64,000 nt of DNA from Pantoea phytobeneficialis (GTDB taxonomy: Bacteria > Pseudomonadota > Gammaproteobacteria > Enterobacterales > Enterobacteriaceae), in contig NZ_CP024639.1 of the NCBI RefSeq assembly GCF_009728735.1, positions 62,001-126,000 of the forward strand, in the 5' to 3' direction. A program made the translations under genes and the position numbers. Positions 17,292 to 26,450 of the stretch are shown here, piece after piece. The notes beneath the pieces are model-generated. The model was not told where the DNA came from and did not search any database. It saw only the letters and a list, made by a program, of their open reading frames with translations. How positions within the stretch are numbered: the stretch's first letter is position 1; each line of letters begins with the position of its first letter.

Positions 17292-18868
17292 TGAAAAGCT
17301 GGTTTGATCGTTTATTGGGTAAAAACACGGAAATGACCTTCCCTGTTGTTTGGGACGCTCAGCAACCGTCGATCTACGCATGTCTGGCTGAAAGCTATGC
17401 GCAGGCCGAACCGCTGCCTGCTGACGCCAGGGTGCTTGCCAACCAGCCGATGAGTGATTCCGATGAGATTTGCTGGGCACCGGGTGCGCTGGAAGGCACC
17501 ATGATTTATCACTTTGGCGTGGGTAATGACGGCCCGGATGCCACGGAGATTCTGTCTGCCCTGCATCAGGTGCAGAAAAAGCCTGACACGAAGGCCATAC
17601 ATGCGCTCTATCAACTGATTAATCAGGGCTCGCCCGTGCACTACATTGACGAGCTGCTGAGCGCGATTCCGCAGTCTCAAAACCTGCGCGCAGAAGCGCT
17701 CTGTAAGCTGGTGGTCTGGCTCGCCACCGCCAGTCCGGATCGTAATGTGGTGAAGTTTGCTATGGCCCTGATGGCGTACTTCCCACAGCAACGCACCGTG
17801 GAGATTCTTCAGGTACTGGCTCGCCATGATGAATTCACGCTTTACGCGGTGGTCGCGTTGCGAGCGATGCTGGAGCCGGAAGAATATGCACCAGTGTGGT
17901 ATGGCATGGCGCAGCGCGTCACTGGCTGGGGGCGTATCCATTTGATGGAGCGCATGCCGGAACAGATGGATGATGAACTTCGCCGCTGGTTACTGCGCGA
18001 GGGGTTCTCCAACTCCGTGATGAATGAATACACCGCCGTTAACTGCGCAGTACGCGGTGGGTTGCTGGCTGCACTCGAAACAGAACATGACGACGCGTTG
18101 CTTATGGGTGCCGCTGAGATGCTTTATGCCATGCTGATGGGAGGTCCGGTTCCGGGTATCTCGGTTTACGATGATGCGCCCCTGAGCTGTCTGCGCTATC
18201 TGGAGAAGGTGTTGGCTTGTAAGCCCTCTCACCCACTGCATTTTTTAACTGCCCGGCATATTGGGACATGGGTAGAGAGTGAAACCTCGCTCGACCCTGC
18301 CACTGCACAACACTTGGCTGAAAAGAGTAAGCAGGTCCAGGCGATGTCGCTGTGGGACGACCTTATCCCTCAGATCCTCGCCAGCGGTGAAGGTTATGTC
18401 TATTACCTGGCAATTCAGGTCAGCCGGGAGCGCAAACAGGATCCGTGGCCTTCCCTCTTTGAGCGCCAGTGTAAGGATTCAGCAGAAGATAACTGGTATC
18501 AACTGATGCAGACCGAAGATGCAGCTCAGGCACAGCAGGTATGTACCCTGGCACAGGCTCAGTTTGACCTGCCGGCGATCGCCTCGGGTCCTGCTCTCAG
18601 CAGCGGTGTGGGTCCAAACTGGAAGATGCATTCTAAACTTGACGCTGTCGTCCAGGAGTTGAAGCGCTTCCCGTCAATGGGATGGCCTTTACTGGAGGCC
18701 GCACTACAAAGCCCGGTGATCAGAAACCGTCAGATGGCGCTTAACGCTCTGGAAGCATGGCCAGCGCCAGTTCTGTCGGAGCATCGTGATTACCTGACGG
18801 CATGCGCGGAACGGGAACCGCATGAAGAGGTACAAGCTCGGCTGTGGGCTCTTTTAGCGGTAGATTAA
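17288..18868 (+). CDS. Helical-repeat (HEAT-like) protein of the RNA-repair operon
   Basis: A 526-residue, probably cytosolic protein with no signal peptide. From about residue 90 to the end it consists of repeating amphipathic helix pairs (for example ALYQLINQG, ALCKLVVWLA, VVALRAMLEP, AALQSPVIRNRQMALNAL), consistent with a HEAT/ARM solenoid. I do not recognise a catalytic site. The 4-base overlap with rlaP ties it to rtcB. A scaffold or RNA- or protein-binding part of the repair module is a reasonable inference. Confidence 0.7.
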   Translation: MMKSWFDRLLGKNTEMTFPVVWDAQQPSIYACLAESYAQAEPLPADARVLANQPMSDSDEICWAPGALEGTMIYHFGVGNDGPDATEILSALHQVQKKPDTKAIHALYQLINQGSPVHYIDELLSAIPQSQNLRAEALCKLVVWLATASPDRNVVKFAMALMAYFPQQRTVEILQVLARHDEFTLYAVVALRAMLEPEEYAPVWYGMAQRVTGWGRIHLMERMPEQMDDELRRWLLREGFSNSVMNEYTAVNCAVRGGLLAALETEHDDALLMGAAEMLYAMLMGGPVPGISVYDDAPLSCLRYLEKVLACKPSHPLHFLTARHIGTWVESETSLDPATAQHLAEKSKQVQAMSLWDDLIPQILASGEGYVYYLAIQVSRERKQDPWPSLFERQCKDSAEDNWYQLMQTEDAAQAQQVCTLAQAQFDLPAIASGPALSSGVGPNWKMHSKLDAVVQELKRFPSMGWPLLEAALQSPVIRNRQMALNALEAWPAPVLSEHRDYLTACAEREPHEEVQARLWALLAVD

Positions 18869-18871
18869 GGC

Positions 18872-19222
18872 TCAGAACTCGCTCAGATCGTAACCAGACA
18901 CCGTGGCACAATGTTCAAAAGTCGTAAACCACTCCTCCAGCGAGGCGCCTGCTTCACACAGCATACCGGCAAAATCTGCTGGAGGAATCAGCCAGATCCC
19001 GGTGCTGCCGATGTGCAGAAAGCGATCGAATGACTGATCATCAGAAACATAGCCAGCCCGAATAACGTTGGCACCCATGTGATCACGCCCAATGCAAAGC
19101 GCACTGATAAGCGCAAATTGATCCTCAAGCGGCCACAAGCTCAGAAATGCCTGTGCGTCATGGATGCGTCTGAAAGGGATCAGGGGCCTGGCAGCAAGTA
19201 TCAGCTGCTGAATATCTGTCAT
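18872..19222 (-). CDS. Hypothetical protein, convergent with the RNA-repair operon
   Basis: A 116-residue soluble protein that I do not recognise. It is helical and leucine-rich at the N-terminus (IQQLILAARPLIPFRRI) with an acidic C-terminus. A TGAGG ribosome site lies eight bases before the ATG. Its stop lies three bases from that of the repeat protein. A link with RNA repair is possible but unsupported. Confidence 0.6.
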   Translation of the reverse strand: MTDIQQLILAARPLIPFRRIHDAQAFLSLWPLEDQFALISALCIGRDHMGANVIRAGYVSDDQSFDRFLHIGSTGIWLIPPADFAGMLCEAGASLEEWFTTFEHCATVSGYDLSEF

Positions 19223-19431
19223 ACATAAACCTCAGTGACGTCAAGGCCCTGGGGGGACCACTGACTCGGCGGGGGCGGATTATGCCGTAGAAGCACCAAG
19301 AGTGGAAACACAAATCGTGAGGTTTGACTCACTGTCTTCATGTTAGCTCATCCTCTCTGTCAAAAAGATGAACATTTCATTGAACGCCAGCAAGTATTTC
19401 TTCGGTGATTCAGAATTATGCGTGGCTCCGA

Positions 19432-20133
19432 TTAGCGGCTAATTGCCTGTTTTAACTCATCCGCCGTCATCGTTTGTAAAAACAAATCACTCCCAGGCTG
19501 AAACAGCGTGGCTTTGCTCAAATCGCCCACCACTACAGGGGCAAAACCAGCAGCTTTGGTTAATTGTATCACGGTATCCAGTGCCTTCCTGTCATCCCCT
19601 GCCAGAGGTACCGCCAGAGCGTCGCCGGTCCGATGTGCGTTAGATGCGAGACTGGATGCGGCGATTGAATTAAATCCGCGGACAACGCGTGCCTGCGGAA
19701 ATAGACGGGCACTGTAGACACCACTCCCAACCTGTAATGCCTGGGTGGCAACATCACCGTCTCTTTGCGGATAGGGGTTGGCAACGTCCAGCACCACTTT
19801 GTCCTTCAGCGATTCCGCCAGGTTTTTTCCCAGAGCGGGCAGCGCACCGTAAGGGACTGCCATCACAACCACCTCCCCGAATTCAGCGGCCTGCTGGGGT
19901 GTACCCGCCTTTGCCAGCGGCCCGAGAGAGGCGATTAAAGGCTGCAATTCCTGCGGATGCCGGGAAGAAAAAAAGACCGGGTAGCCCGCCTTAACCCACA
20001 ACCGCCCAAGCGTCCCACCCATCGATCCGGCACCGATAATGCCGATACGTGGCAGAGTTTCTGCCATCACGCTGGCGCTGGCACACAAAATAAAACAGCA
20101 AGACAGGCAAAATGCTTTCGCGATATTCAACAT
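19432..20133 (-). CDS. Exported NAD(P)-binding oxidoreductase (F420-reductase-like fold)
   Basis: A 233-residue protein. A Sec-type signal peptide (residues 1-24, ending SASVMA) is followed by a Rossmann domain with GIIGAGSMGGTLG, then FFSSRHPQEL at the position that binds the NADP phosphate. The fold is that of NADPH:F420 or imine reductases. The start at 20133 follows an AGGAGA site; a longer frame to 20226 has none. A dinucleotide-binding enzyme in the periplasm would be unusual because pyridine nucleotides are scarce there. Confidence 0.75.
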   Translation of the reverse strand: MLNIAKAFCLSCCFILCASASVMAETLPRIGIIGAGSMGGTLGRLWVKAGYPVFFSSRHPQELQPLIASLGPLAKAGTPQQAAEFGEVVVMAVPYGALPALGKNLAESLKDKVVLDVANPYPQRDGDVATQALQVGSGVYSARLFPQARVVRGFNSIAASSLASNAHRTGDALAVPLAGDDRKALDTVIQLTKAAGFAPVVVGDLSKATLFQPGSDLFLQTMTADELKQAISR

Positions 20134-20274
20134 GGTTTTTCTCCTGTTACCCAATGCATTTTTGTGACTCAAGTCACAAAGAGTAGCTGAGAAAGACAGG
20201 ATTAGTGTGAATGAGCAACTTCCCAACGGCGACTACACTTCTGATAAAAACCCTTCAAGGAGATAAGACCCACT

Positions 20275-20955
20275 ATGCGACCCCCTGATTATCCTTCCAG
20301 CGACGCGGCAAAATGGTCACAAGTTGATGCCTGGTTGGCTGAAAAGCTTGTTTCCGAAGAACCAGACTTGAAACATACCCTCGCGAATAACGCAAATCAT
20401 GGCTTACCCGCTATCGATGTATCCGCCTTGCAGGGCAAGATGCTGGCGCTTCTGGTCAAAATGACTCGCGCTGTTCGCGTTCTTGAAATTGGTACACTTG
20501 GCGGCTACAGCACGATTTGGATGGTGAAAGCGTTACCGCATAACGGGATCGTGACGACCATCGAGTTTAATCCGCATCATGCCGACGTTGCGCGCCAAAA
20601 CATCGCTAATGCCGGGCTGACAGCACGCGTCGAGCTTCTTACCGGAGCGGCCCTTGATGTATTACCTGGGCTTAGCCCGCCCTTTGACCTTATTTTTATC
20701 GATGCGGATAAAGTAAATAACCCTCGTTATCTCGCATGGGCAATAAAACTGTCGCGGCAAGGAACGGTTATCGTCGGGGATAATGTGGTACGCGGCGGAG
20801 GGGTCATTGATCCCGAGAATCATGACCCGAACGTGCAAGGATTGAGAGACTTTATACAGATGATCGCAGAAGACGACCAACTGGAAGCGACGGCAATTCA
20901 GACTGTCGGTGAGAAAGGATGGGATGGCTTTGTCATGGCGCTGGTTAATACTTAA
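20275..20955 (+). CDS. Class I SAM-dependent O-methyltransferase
   Basis: A 226-residue methyltransferase of the caffeoyl-CoA/catechol type. Motif I is VLEIGTLGGYSTIW (about residues 64-77). The metal-binding acidic motif is LIFIDADKVNNPRY, and NVVRGG follows. It moves a methyl group from SAM to a phenolic hydroxyl; the true acceptor is unknown. An AAGGAGA site precedes the ATG. It is divergent from the exported reductase, about 140 bases away. Confidence 0.88.
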   Translation: MRPPDYPSSDAAKWSQVDAWLAEKLVSEEPDLKHTLANNANHGLPAIDVSALQGKMLALLVKMTRAVRVLEIGTLGGYSTIWMVKALPHNGIVTTIEFNPHHADVARQNIANAGLTARVELLTGAALDVLPGLSPPFDLIFIDADKVNNPRYLAWAIKLSRQGTVIVGDNVVRGGGVIDPENHDPNVQGLRDFIQMIAEDDQLEATAIQTVGEKGWDGFVMALVNT

Positions 20956-21059
20956 TAACGTTTCATCTCAGTAACATCCTGCTTCCTGGAGTTCAGTATC
21001 ATGATGTATTACGTTATGATCCAACACGATACTGAATATCCTGGTAGGCGGGAGGGCAT

Positions 21060-21482
21060 TTGAGAAGCGACACACGATTATCGCGAGTTTTACACGTACT
21101 GGTTCATCTGGCCTGTGATTCAGGAATCTACACCTCCCAACAACTGGCTGAGATGCTGGACACCAATGCCGCGCTGGTACGCAGAACGATGGCAGGTTTA
21201 CGTGAAGCCGGTTATGTCCGCTCCGAAAAAGGACACAATGGTGGCTGGTCATTAAGTTGTGACCCTGCTCAGGTGACTTTGCGGGATATCTACAAAGCGG
21301 TGGGAATAACCCATCTCTACAACCTTGGCATCAACAGGGATAATCCCCACTGCCTGATTGAAAATACCGTTAACGATGAGTTAGATGTTGCGTTAAAACA
21401 GGCTGAGTCACTGTTAATGGAACGTCTGAGCGAAATCACCCTCAGTCATTTGTGCAATAAGTTCAAAGAAAACAACAGTTAA
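21060..21482 (+). CDS. Rrf2-family transcriptional regulator
   Basis: A 140-residue regulator with an N-terminal winged helix (LARDSGIYTSQQLAEMLDT region, then NAALVRRTMAGLREAGYVRS). The three cysteines of Fe-S-sensing members (IscR, NsrR) are not arranged in the usual cluster, so this is probably a cluster-free member. The start is TTG at 21060 after a GGGAGGG ribosome site. It lies 105 bases after the methyltransferase gene on the same strand and may regulate it. Confidence 0.8.
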   Translation: MRSDTRLSRVLHVLVHLACDSGIYTSQQLAEMLDTNAALVRRTMAGLREAGYVRSEKGHNGGWSLSCDPAQVTLRDIYKAVGITHLYNLGINRDNPHCLIENTVNDELDVALKQAESLLMERLSEITLSHLCNKFKENNS

Positions 21483-21628
21483 CCCAATTAACTGCTCGCA
21501 GCCCCTGTCACAGCGATGTAGCCATAAGTGCTTTAATTTTTAAGACCACAGAATCGTCGTGTTGATCTTGCACAAAATATATCGTATCTTTTGTTGTTAC
21601 ATGAGTTAGACAAATCACAGGAGCCTCT

Positions 21629-22018
21629 GTGCAACAGGTTATTGAATTATCCGCTATCCAGTCATTGTGGACATGCATCGTGCTCAGCTTCGCTGCCGCC
21701 AGCATCTCTTTTACCATCACCCAGACAGAACTCTTTGTGCCGGTGCGAAACCTGGCCAATAAAATTGGTCATATGACTGGCTATTTGTTTCATTGTTTTT
21801 ATTGTATGAGCCACTGGGTCGTACTGGCTGGCGTGATCATTTATCGTCCGGTCATTATCCGTAGCGGTAATATTTTTATCGATCTGGTTATTAGTACCTT
21901 TTTCACCATCACACTGACAACTTTTACTAATGGCCTGATGTTTCGCTGCTTTATTAATGCAATGGCAAAGAAGATGAAGGAAAAAGAACTTAAGGAAACA
22001 ATGAGCAACAATAAATAG
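21629..22018 (+). CDS. DUF1360 family membrane protein
   Basis: A 129-residue protein with three or four hydrophobic segments (about 13-31, 50-72, 79-100) and a basic C-terminal tail (KKMKEKELKE). The FHCFYCMSHWV motif with paired cysteines is typical of DUF1360, which is related to phage and sporulation proteins of unknown function. The start is GTG with CAGGAG five bases before it. It stands alone between the Rrf2 regulator and asd. Confidence 0.65.
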   Translation: MQQVIELSAIQSLWTCIVLSFAAASISFTITQTELFVPVRNLANKIGHMTGYLFHCFYCMSHWVVLAGVIIYRPVIIRSGNIFIDLVISTFFTITLTTFTNGLMFRCFINAMAKKMKEKELKETMSNNK

Positions 22019-22229
22019 AAAACCCTGGTAGGTTATGTTCATCCAGTGTGAATCTAACCCGCCATCTAATTAACCCTACCCGCCGTCGCCACTCATCATT
22101 TTCTCTAATCGCTGATGAAACATTTTAATAATGGTCGAGAGAGTCATAATTCGTAATGACGCTATTTAAGGAATGAGATATAACACGCCATGACATTAAC
22201 ACATCCATAACATTCTTAAGGTTAAGAAA

Positions 22230-23348
22230 ATGAAGCATGTCGGCATTATTGGCTGGAGAGGCATGGTTGGTTCAGTTTTGTTACAGCGCATGGTAGAAGA
22301 AGATGATTTACATGACATTTCTGCGCATTTTTATAGTACCTCCAGTGCGGGCGATCCAGGTCCTGTCATTGGTGACGTCAGCTATACCCTCAAAGATGCT
22401 CATTCTATTGAAGCACTCGCGGAAATGGACATCATTATTACGTGCCAGGGCGGAGATTATACGAAATCAATCTATCCCGCATTGATTAATCATGGCTGGC
22501 AAGGCTATTGGATCGATGCAGCCTCAGCCCTGCGGATGGATGAAAAAGCCTGTATTATTCTCGATCCTGTTAATCGCGCAAATATTGACCGCGCGGTTGA
22601 AGACGGGATTAAGCTTTTTGTCGGTGGCAATTGTTCGATAACGCTCAGCCTGATGGGGCTTGCCGGGCTAATAAAAGCTGACCTGATTGAATGGATGAGT
22701 GTGATGACCTATCAGTCGGCATCTGGTGCCGGTGCGAAGCATGTACGGGAATTAATTGCCCAAAGCGCTTATATCAACCGTTATTTGTCTTCTGAAGAGT
22801 TGGCAACATCAGGATCAGTACTTCCTCTGGTCAACAAAGTTAGTGAGTTAATTAACAGTACTGACATGCCAACCCAGAGCTTTGGCGCGCCTTTAATGGG
22901 TAGCATCATTCCCTGGATTGACAGTGACCTGGGGGATGGAAATAGCCGTGAAGAGTGGAAAGGTGAGGCAGAAACAAACAAAATTCTTGGTCTGCCGGCC
23001 GGAACGATCCCGGTTAATGGCTTGTGTATTCGGGTTGGCGTGATCCGGTGCCACAGCGCTGCAATCACCCTGAAGCTCAAGCGCGAAGTTAACGAAGCAG
23101 AATTTGCAACGCTGATTACTGATGCCCACCCCTGGGTTAACTATGTGCCTAATAATAAGGAAGAAAGCGTCAGTAAGTTGACACCAGCTTATATCAGCGG
23201 CTCCCCACAAGTCGGGATAGGCCGTTACAAGAAAATGGCACTCAATAATGAACCAATATATTCGGTTCTGACGGTAGGCGACCAGCTATTGTGGGGGGCG
23301 GCGGAACCTTTGCGTCGCATGTTAAATATCCTGCTTGGCCGGGTGTGA
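22230..23348 (+). CDS. asd: Aspartate-semialdehyde dehydrogenase paralogue
   Basis: A 372-residue enzyme of the proteobacterial Asd type. The NADP-binding start is GIIGWRGMVGSVL, the catalytic Cys is in GGNCSITL, and the acid/base His is in RVGVIRCHSAA. It reduces aspartyl phosphate to the semialdehyde for Lys, Met, Thr and diaminopimelate synthesis. Length and motifs are intact, so it is probably active. No other gene of the pathway is near. It is most likely a second copy besides a chromosomal asd. An AAGGTTAAG site precedes the ATG. Confidence 0.88.
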   Translation: MKHVGIIGWRGMVGSVLLQRMVEEDDLHDISAHFYSTSSAGDPGPVIGDVSYTLKDAHSIEALAEMDIIITCQGGDYTKSIYPALINHGWQGYWIDAASALRMDEKACIILDPVNRANIDRAVEDGIKLFVGGNCSITLSLMGLAGLIKADLIEWMSVMTYQSASGAGAKHVRELIAQSAYINRYLSSEELATSGSVLPLVNKVSELINSTDMPTQSFGAPLMGSIIPWIDSDLGDGNSREEWKGEAETNKILGLPAGTIPVNGLCIRVGVIRCHSAAITLKLKREVNEAEFATLITDAHPWVNYVPNNKEESVSKLTPAYISGSPQVGIGRYKKMALNNEPIYSVLTVGDQLLWGAAEPLRRMLNILLGRV

Positions 23349-23460
23349 TTCATTCAGTTGAGGCCTGCAAAACGGGTACTTTGTGGGCCTTCCTTTCTGA
23401 CTTTCCGGGCTGCTCACCGCACAACTTACCTATCACAATCCCACAATATCCTCTTAAATG

Positions 23461-23479
23461 TATACAGTCTAACTGTATA
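23461..23479. promoter_or_regulatory. 19-bp palindrome TATACAGT-CTA-ACTGTATA
   Basis: Perfect 8-bp arms around a 3-base centre, 17 bases before the SnoaL-like gene and inside its probable promoter. A related but weaker GTATAC-containing sequence lies at 24352-24357 upstream of the marR-type gene. A MarR-family dimer site is the most likely reading. Confidence 0.6.
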
Positions 23480-23495
23480 TATTTAAGGGGCACCA

Positions 23496-23906
23496 ATGTC
23501 AGAACAGAACAAAATCGTCGTACAACGCTTCAATCAACAGGTGATTGTCGAAGGAAATCGCCAGAGTTTTGACGAGTTGGTGGCTGAGAATTTCATTAAC
23601 CGTTCTGCTCCCTCTGGCGCAGCTAATGATCGCGAAAGCCTTTGGTGCACCTTTGAGTTGATACTTCGGCCAGCGTTGGCTGACTTGCAGGTCAACATTG
23701 AAGATCAAATTGCGGAACGTGACTGGGTCACGACACGGAAAAGCCTGACGGGCGTGCACCAGGGGGAGCTATTGGGTGTTCCGGCTACAGGCCAAAACGT
23801 GACTATCACCGTGATTGATATGGTGCGTATTGAAGAGGGCAAATACGTTGAGCATTGGGGATTGAATACACTAATACAGCTAGTGAGCCAACTCAGGCAG
23901 ATTTAA
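23496..23906 (+). CDS. SnoaL-like (ester cyclase/NTF2 fold) protein
   Basis: A 136-residue protein of the SnoaL polyketide cyclase-like family. It has an N-terminal helix with FNQQVIVEGNRQSFDELV, then FINRSAP, and the C-terminal VDMVRIEEGKYVEHWG-type strand (seen as IDMVRIEEGKYVEHW). Members are small cavity proteins acting on hydrophobic or oxidised substrates; many are stress-associated. It follows a palindromic operator and is convergent, with a 4-base overlap, with a MarR-family gene that likely represses it. Confidence 0.8.
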   Translation: MSEQNKIVVQRFNQQVIVEGNRQSFDELVAENFINRSAPSGAANDRESLWCTFELILRPALADLQVNIEDQIAERDWVTTRKSLTGVHQGELLGVPATGQNVTITVIDMVRIEEGKYVEHWGLNTLIQLVSQLRQI

Positions 23907-24319
23907 AGCAACTTATGCAGAGCGGCCAGCCCTTTTTGCAGGTCGGCACGCCCGGCCTCATCGAGCTTGTTGGCGATCTGTGCAGCTATCCACTCGGTAC
24001 GTTGCCTGCGGGCAGATGCCAGCAACAGGCATGCACTTTCACTCAAGACAATCAGCTGCGCACGCGCATCCTGCGGGCTTTTTTGCCGCTCGATCAAACC
24101 TTGCTGTTCCAGTTCATTGATCACCAAGCGCATGCTTTGATGTTTTACGCCACGCAGACGCGCAAGGTCTGCAATGGAAAGTTCCTTATGCGTATTGAGC
24201 AACTCCAGCGTTTCATGCTGCGAAGTGCGAACAGTAGCCGTTGCCACGCGTACATGGCGCACGAAAGCGCTGACAACGTGGCGTAATTCATCAGCCAGCA
24301 TTTGAGTTTCGTTTGACAA
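23903..24319 (-). CDS. MarR-family transcriptional regulator
   Basis: A 138-residue winged-helix regulator. The recognition region is LSIADLARLRGVKHQSMRLV followed by the wing around QKSPQDARAQLIVLS. Members usually lose DNA binding on contact with phenolic compounds or on oxidation. It overlaps the 3' end of the SnoaL-like gene by four bases and is transcribed toward it. The palindrome at 23461-23479 is a good candidate operator. Confidence 0.88.
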   Translation of the reverse strand: MSNETQMLADELRHVVSAFVRHVRVATATVRTSQHETLELLNTHKELSIADLARLRGVKHQSMRLVINELEQQGLIERQKSPQDARAQLIVLSESACLLLASARRQRTEWIAAQIANKLDEAGRADLQKGLAALHKLL

Positions 24320-24366
24320 AGTGACGGTTCCTGCAACTTGAAAGCACCACAGTATACAAGATACCG

Positions 24367-25224
24367 TCAGACGGAGCGCCAGCTGCTTAAGAAATTCATC
24401 AGCAGTTGATTTACTTTTTCAGGCTGCTCCTCCTGGGGCAAATGCCCACACTGTTCAATGGCGATGGCCTGCACGTCATCGGCCATTTCAGACCAGACAC
24501 TTGCCATGTCGAACAGTTTTCCGACCGCATGAAAATCCGCTCCCCACAATGACATCACCGGGCAGGCAATTTTCAACTCTGCGTCTTCGAGGTCTTGCGC
24601 AATATCCTGTGCGTTGGCCCGATAATCCGCCATAGCTCCCCGGACAGCACCAGGCGCCTGATAAGACTTCACATAGGTATCAAACGCTTCTCCACTGATG
24701 GTAGAGGGATCATAAGTCCAGTCGGAGAAGAAGTGACGCAACCAGATGTGTTCACGACCGGCGATAAGCGCCTCCGGGAGATCAGGAACCAGGTGGAACA
24801 GGAAGAACCAGTACGCTTTGGCAATCGAAGCATTCAGATCACGCGCAACAATGCGAGTTGGAACGTTATCCATCACTACCAGGCGATCAACAAGCTCCGG
24901 GTAATCCTTAGCAAAGCGGGTCGCCACGCGCGCACCACGGTCATGACCAACCAGGGCAACTTTATGGATGTCGAGTTCTCGCATCAACTCGCGAATATCA
25001 AGCGCCATGTTGCGCTTATCGTAGCCAGATGCTGGTTTATCCGTCTCACCGTAACCGCGAAGATCAGGTGCAATCACGCGAAACTGTTTAGATAAGACCG
25101 GAATTTGATGCCGCCACGCATAGTTTGTTTCCGGGAATCCATGCAGCAGAATAACAGGTGCTCCCTCCCCTTCCTCAACAACAAATTGCCGAATACCATT
25201 GGCCTGAACTGTATAGCTTTTCAT
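24367..25224 (-). CDS. Alpha/beta hydrolase (epoxide hydrolase or dehalogenase type)
   Basis: A 285-residue hydrolase. The oxyanion motif is LLHGFPETNYAWRHQI, the nucleophile elbow is GHDRGA (Asp rather than Ser, as in epoxide hydrolases and haloacid or haloalkane dehalogenases), and the catalytic His is near the C-terminus in EQCGHLPQEE. Cytosolic, no signal peptide. Substrate unknown. It lies on the same strand as a metallo-hydrolase gene that ends 50 bases upstream of its start, so the two may be cotranscribed. Confidence 0.85.
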   Translation of the reverse strand: MKSYTVQANGIRQFVVEEGEGAPVILLHGFPETNYAWRHQIPVLSKQFRVIAPDLRGYGETDKPASGYDKRNMALDIRELMRELDIHKVALVGHDRGARVATRFAKDYPELVDRLVVMDNVPTRIVARDLNASIAKAYWFFLFHLVPDLPEALIAGREHIWLRHFFSDWTYDPSTISGEAFDTYVKSYQAPGAVRGAMADYRANAQDIAQDLEDAELKIACPVMSLWGADFHAVGKLFDMASVWSEMADDVQAIAIEQCGHLPQEEQPEKVNQLLMNFLSSWRSV

Positions 25225-25273
25225 AACTCACCCTTTTGGTTGAACACATTGATATTTAAGCGCTGACTAATCT

Positions 25274-26254
25274 TCACTTCAGCAAAGGAACGTCATCCGC
25301 GCGTTTATAGGGGCCATACAGAGCGGGTGCCCAATTGAATTTCTTACCTTCCTGCGTGACATGACCGATACCAGGGAATGGTAAGTGAGCGGCAGCCAAC
25401 CATTCGCCATCTGATGCCAACTTTGAAAATTCCTTTTCGCGTGACTCTGTCGCCTTTACAGGATCGACATCAAAACGAATGGCAACATCGGGATGATCAA
25501 ACTGCACTGCGGCGTTATGGATTAAGTCGCCGATAAATGTGATTGCGGCCCCCCTGGACGTAAACCGATAAACAGCACTTCCAGGCGTATGACCAACAGC
25601 GTAAGAGGCCTCGACTTCCGGGATTGGCGATGCCGGCGGAACAAAGGTCTTCAGGTGCCCACTGGCTTTGTAAGGAGCAAGAGAATGTTGAGCAATATCG
25701 AAATATTCTCTGGCACGCTCTGGCGCAGAGGCTTTCTTCTGCGGGTCCAGCCAGTAATTGGCTTCCGCCTGGGACACGTAAACCGTCGCATTGGGGAACA
25801 GTGCTTTTCCGGACGCATCAACCAGACCACAAACATGATCCAAATGCAGGTGAGTCAGGAAGATAGTGTCGACCTGCGCTGGCTGGTAGCCAGAGGCCTG
25901 AATGTTAGGCACCAACTGCCCGGCCGTCTGTGGCACACACTGCCCGGCGCCACTATCAACCATCACCAGGTGCTTCCCGGTGTTAATCAGGAATGCATTA
26001 AATGTCGTTGGCATCCTGTCCGGACCAATTGCCTGACGTGCAAGAAGCGCACGAACCTTTTCCGCAGACAGCCCTTGCAACAAACCTGGGGACAGGTCAT
26101 TGTAGCCGTCAAACAAAGCAGTGACCTCGTAATCCCCCACCGCCAGACGGTAGTACCCAGGAACCTGTTGGCGGATCTGGTCAGGCGCATTTGCCACGGC
26201 ATGAGCAACAAAAGCCATGCCTGCAATACCCAGAACCTTTGCAAAACCTTTCAT
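25274..26254 (-). CDS. Exported MBL-fold metallo-hydrolase
   Basis: A 326-residue protein. An N-terminal signal peptide (about 22 residues, MKGFAKVLGIAGMAFVAHAV) precedes a metallo-beta-lactamase fold with the zinc motif THLHLDH, the later VGHTPGS and IGDLIHN segments, and the final AAHLPFPGIGHV. The frame opens at 26368, but a GGAGG site places the start at 26254. Quorum-quenching lactonases and other esterases share this architecture; the substrate is not evident. It is divergent from a LysR gene at 26451, its likely regulator. Confidence 0.85.
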   Translation of the reverse strand: MKGFAKVLGIAGMAFVAHAVANAPDQIRQQVPGYYRLAVGDYEVTALFDGYNDLSPGLLQGLSAEKVRALLARQAIGPDRMPTTFNAFLINTGKHLVMVDSGAGQCVPQTAGQLVPNIQASGYQPAQVDTIFLTHLHLDHVCGLVDASGKALFPNATVYVSQAEANYWLDPQKKASAPERAREYFDIAQHSLAPYKASGHLKTFVPPASPIPEVEASYAVGHTPGSAVYRFTSRGAAITFIGDLIHNAAVQFDHPDVAIRFDVDPVKATESREKEFSKLASDGEWLAAAHLPFPGIGHVTQEGKKFNWAPALYGPYKRADDVPLLK

Positions 26255-26450
26255 GAGAACCTCCATTCTATAAATTTCAGCATCAGTGCGCTGACCGACC
26301 GCGTTACGCTGCGAACAATCAGACGACACGGGACAGGATGTCCATCTCCCTCCAGGAGAGGTGGGCATGAATTGAGGTAAACTATGGCGCTATCACGAAA
26401 AATAGTGTAGAGGTGGAATCTGTTACGGCAATATAACGGAAAACGAGATA

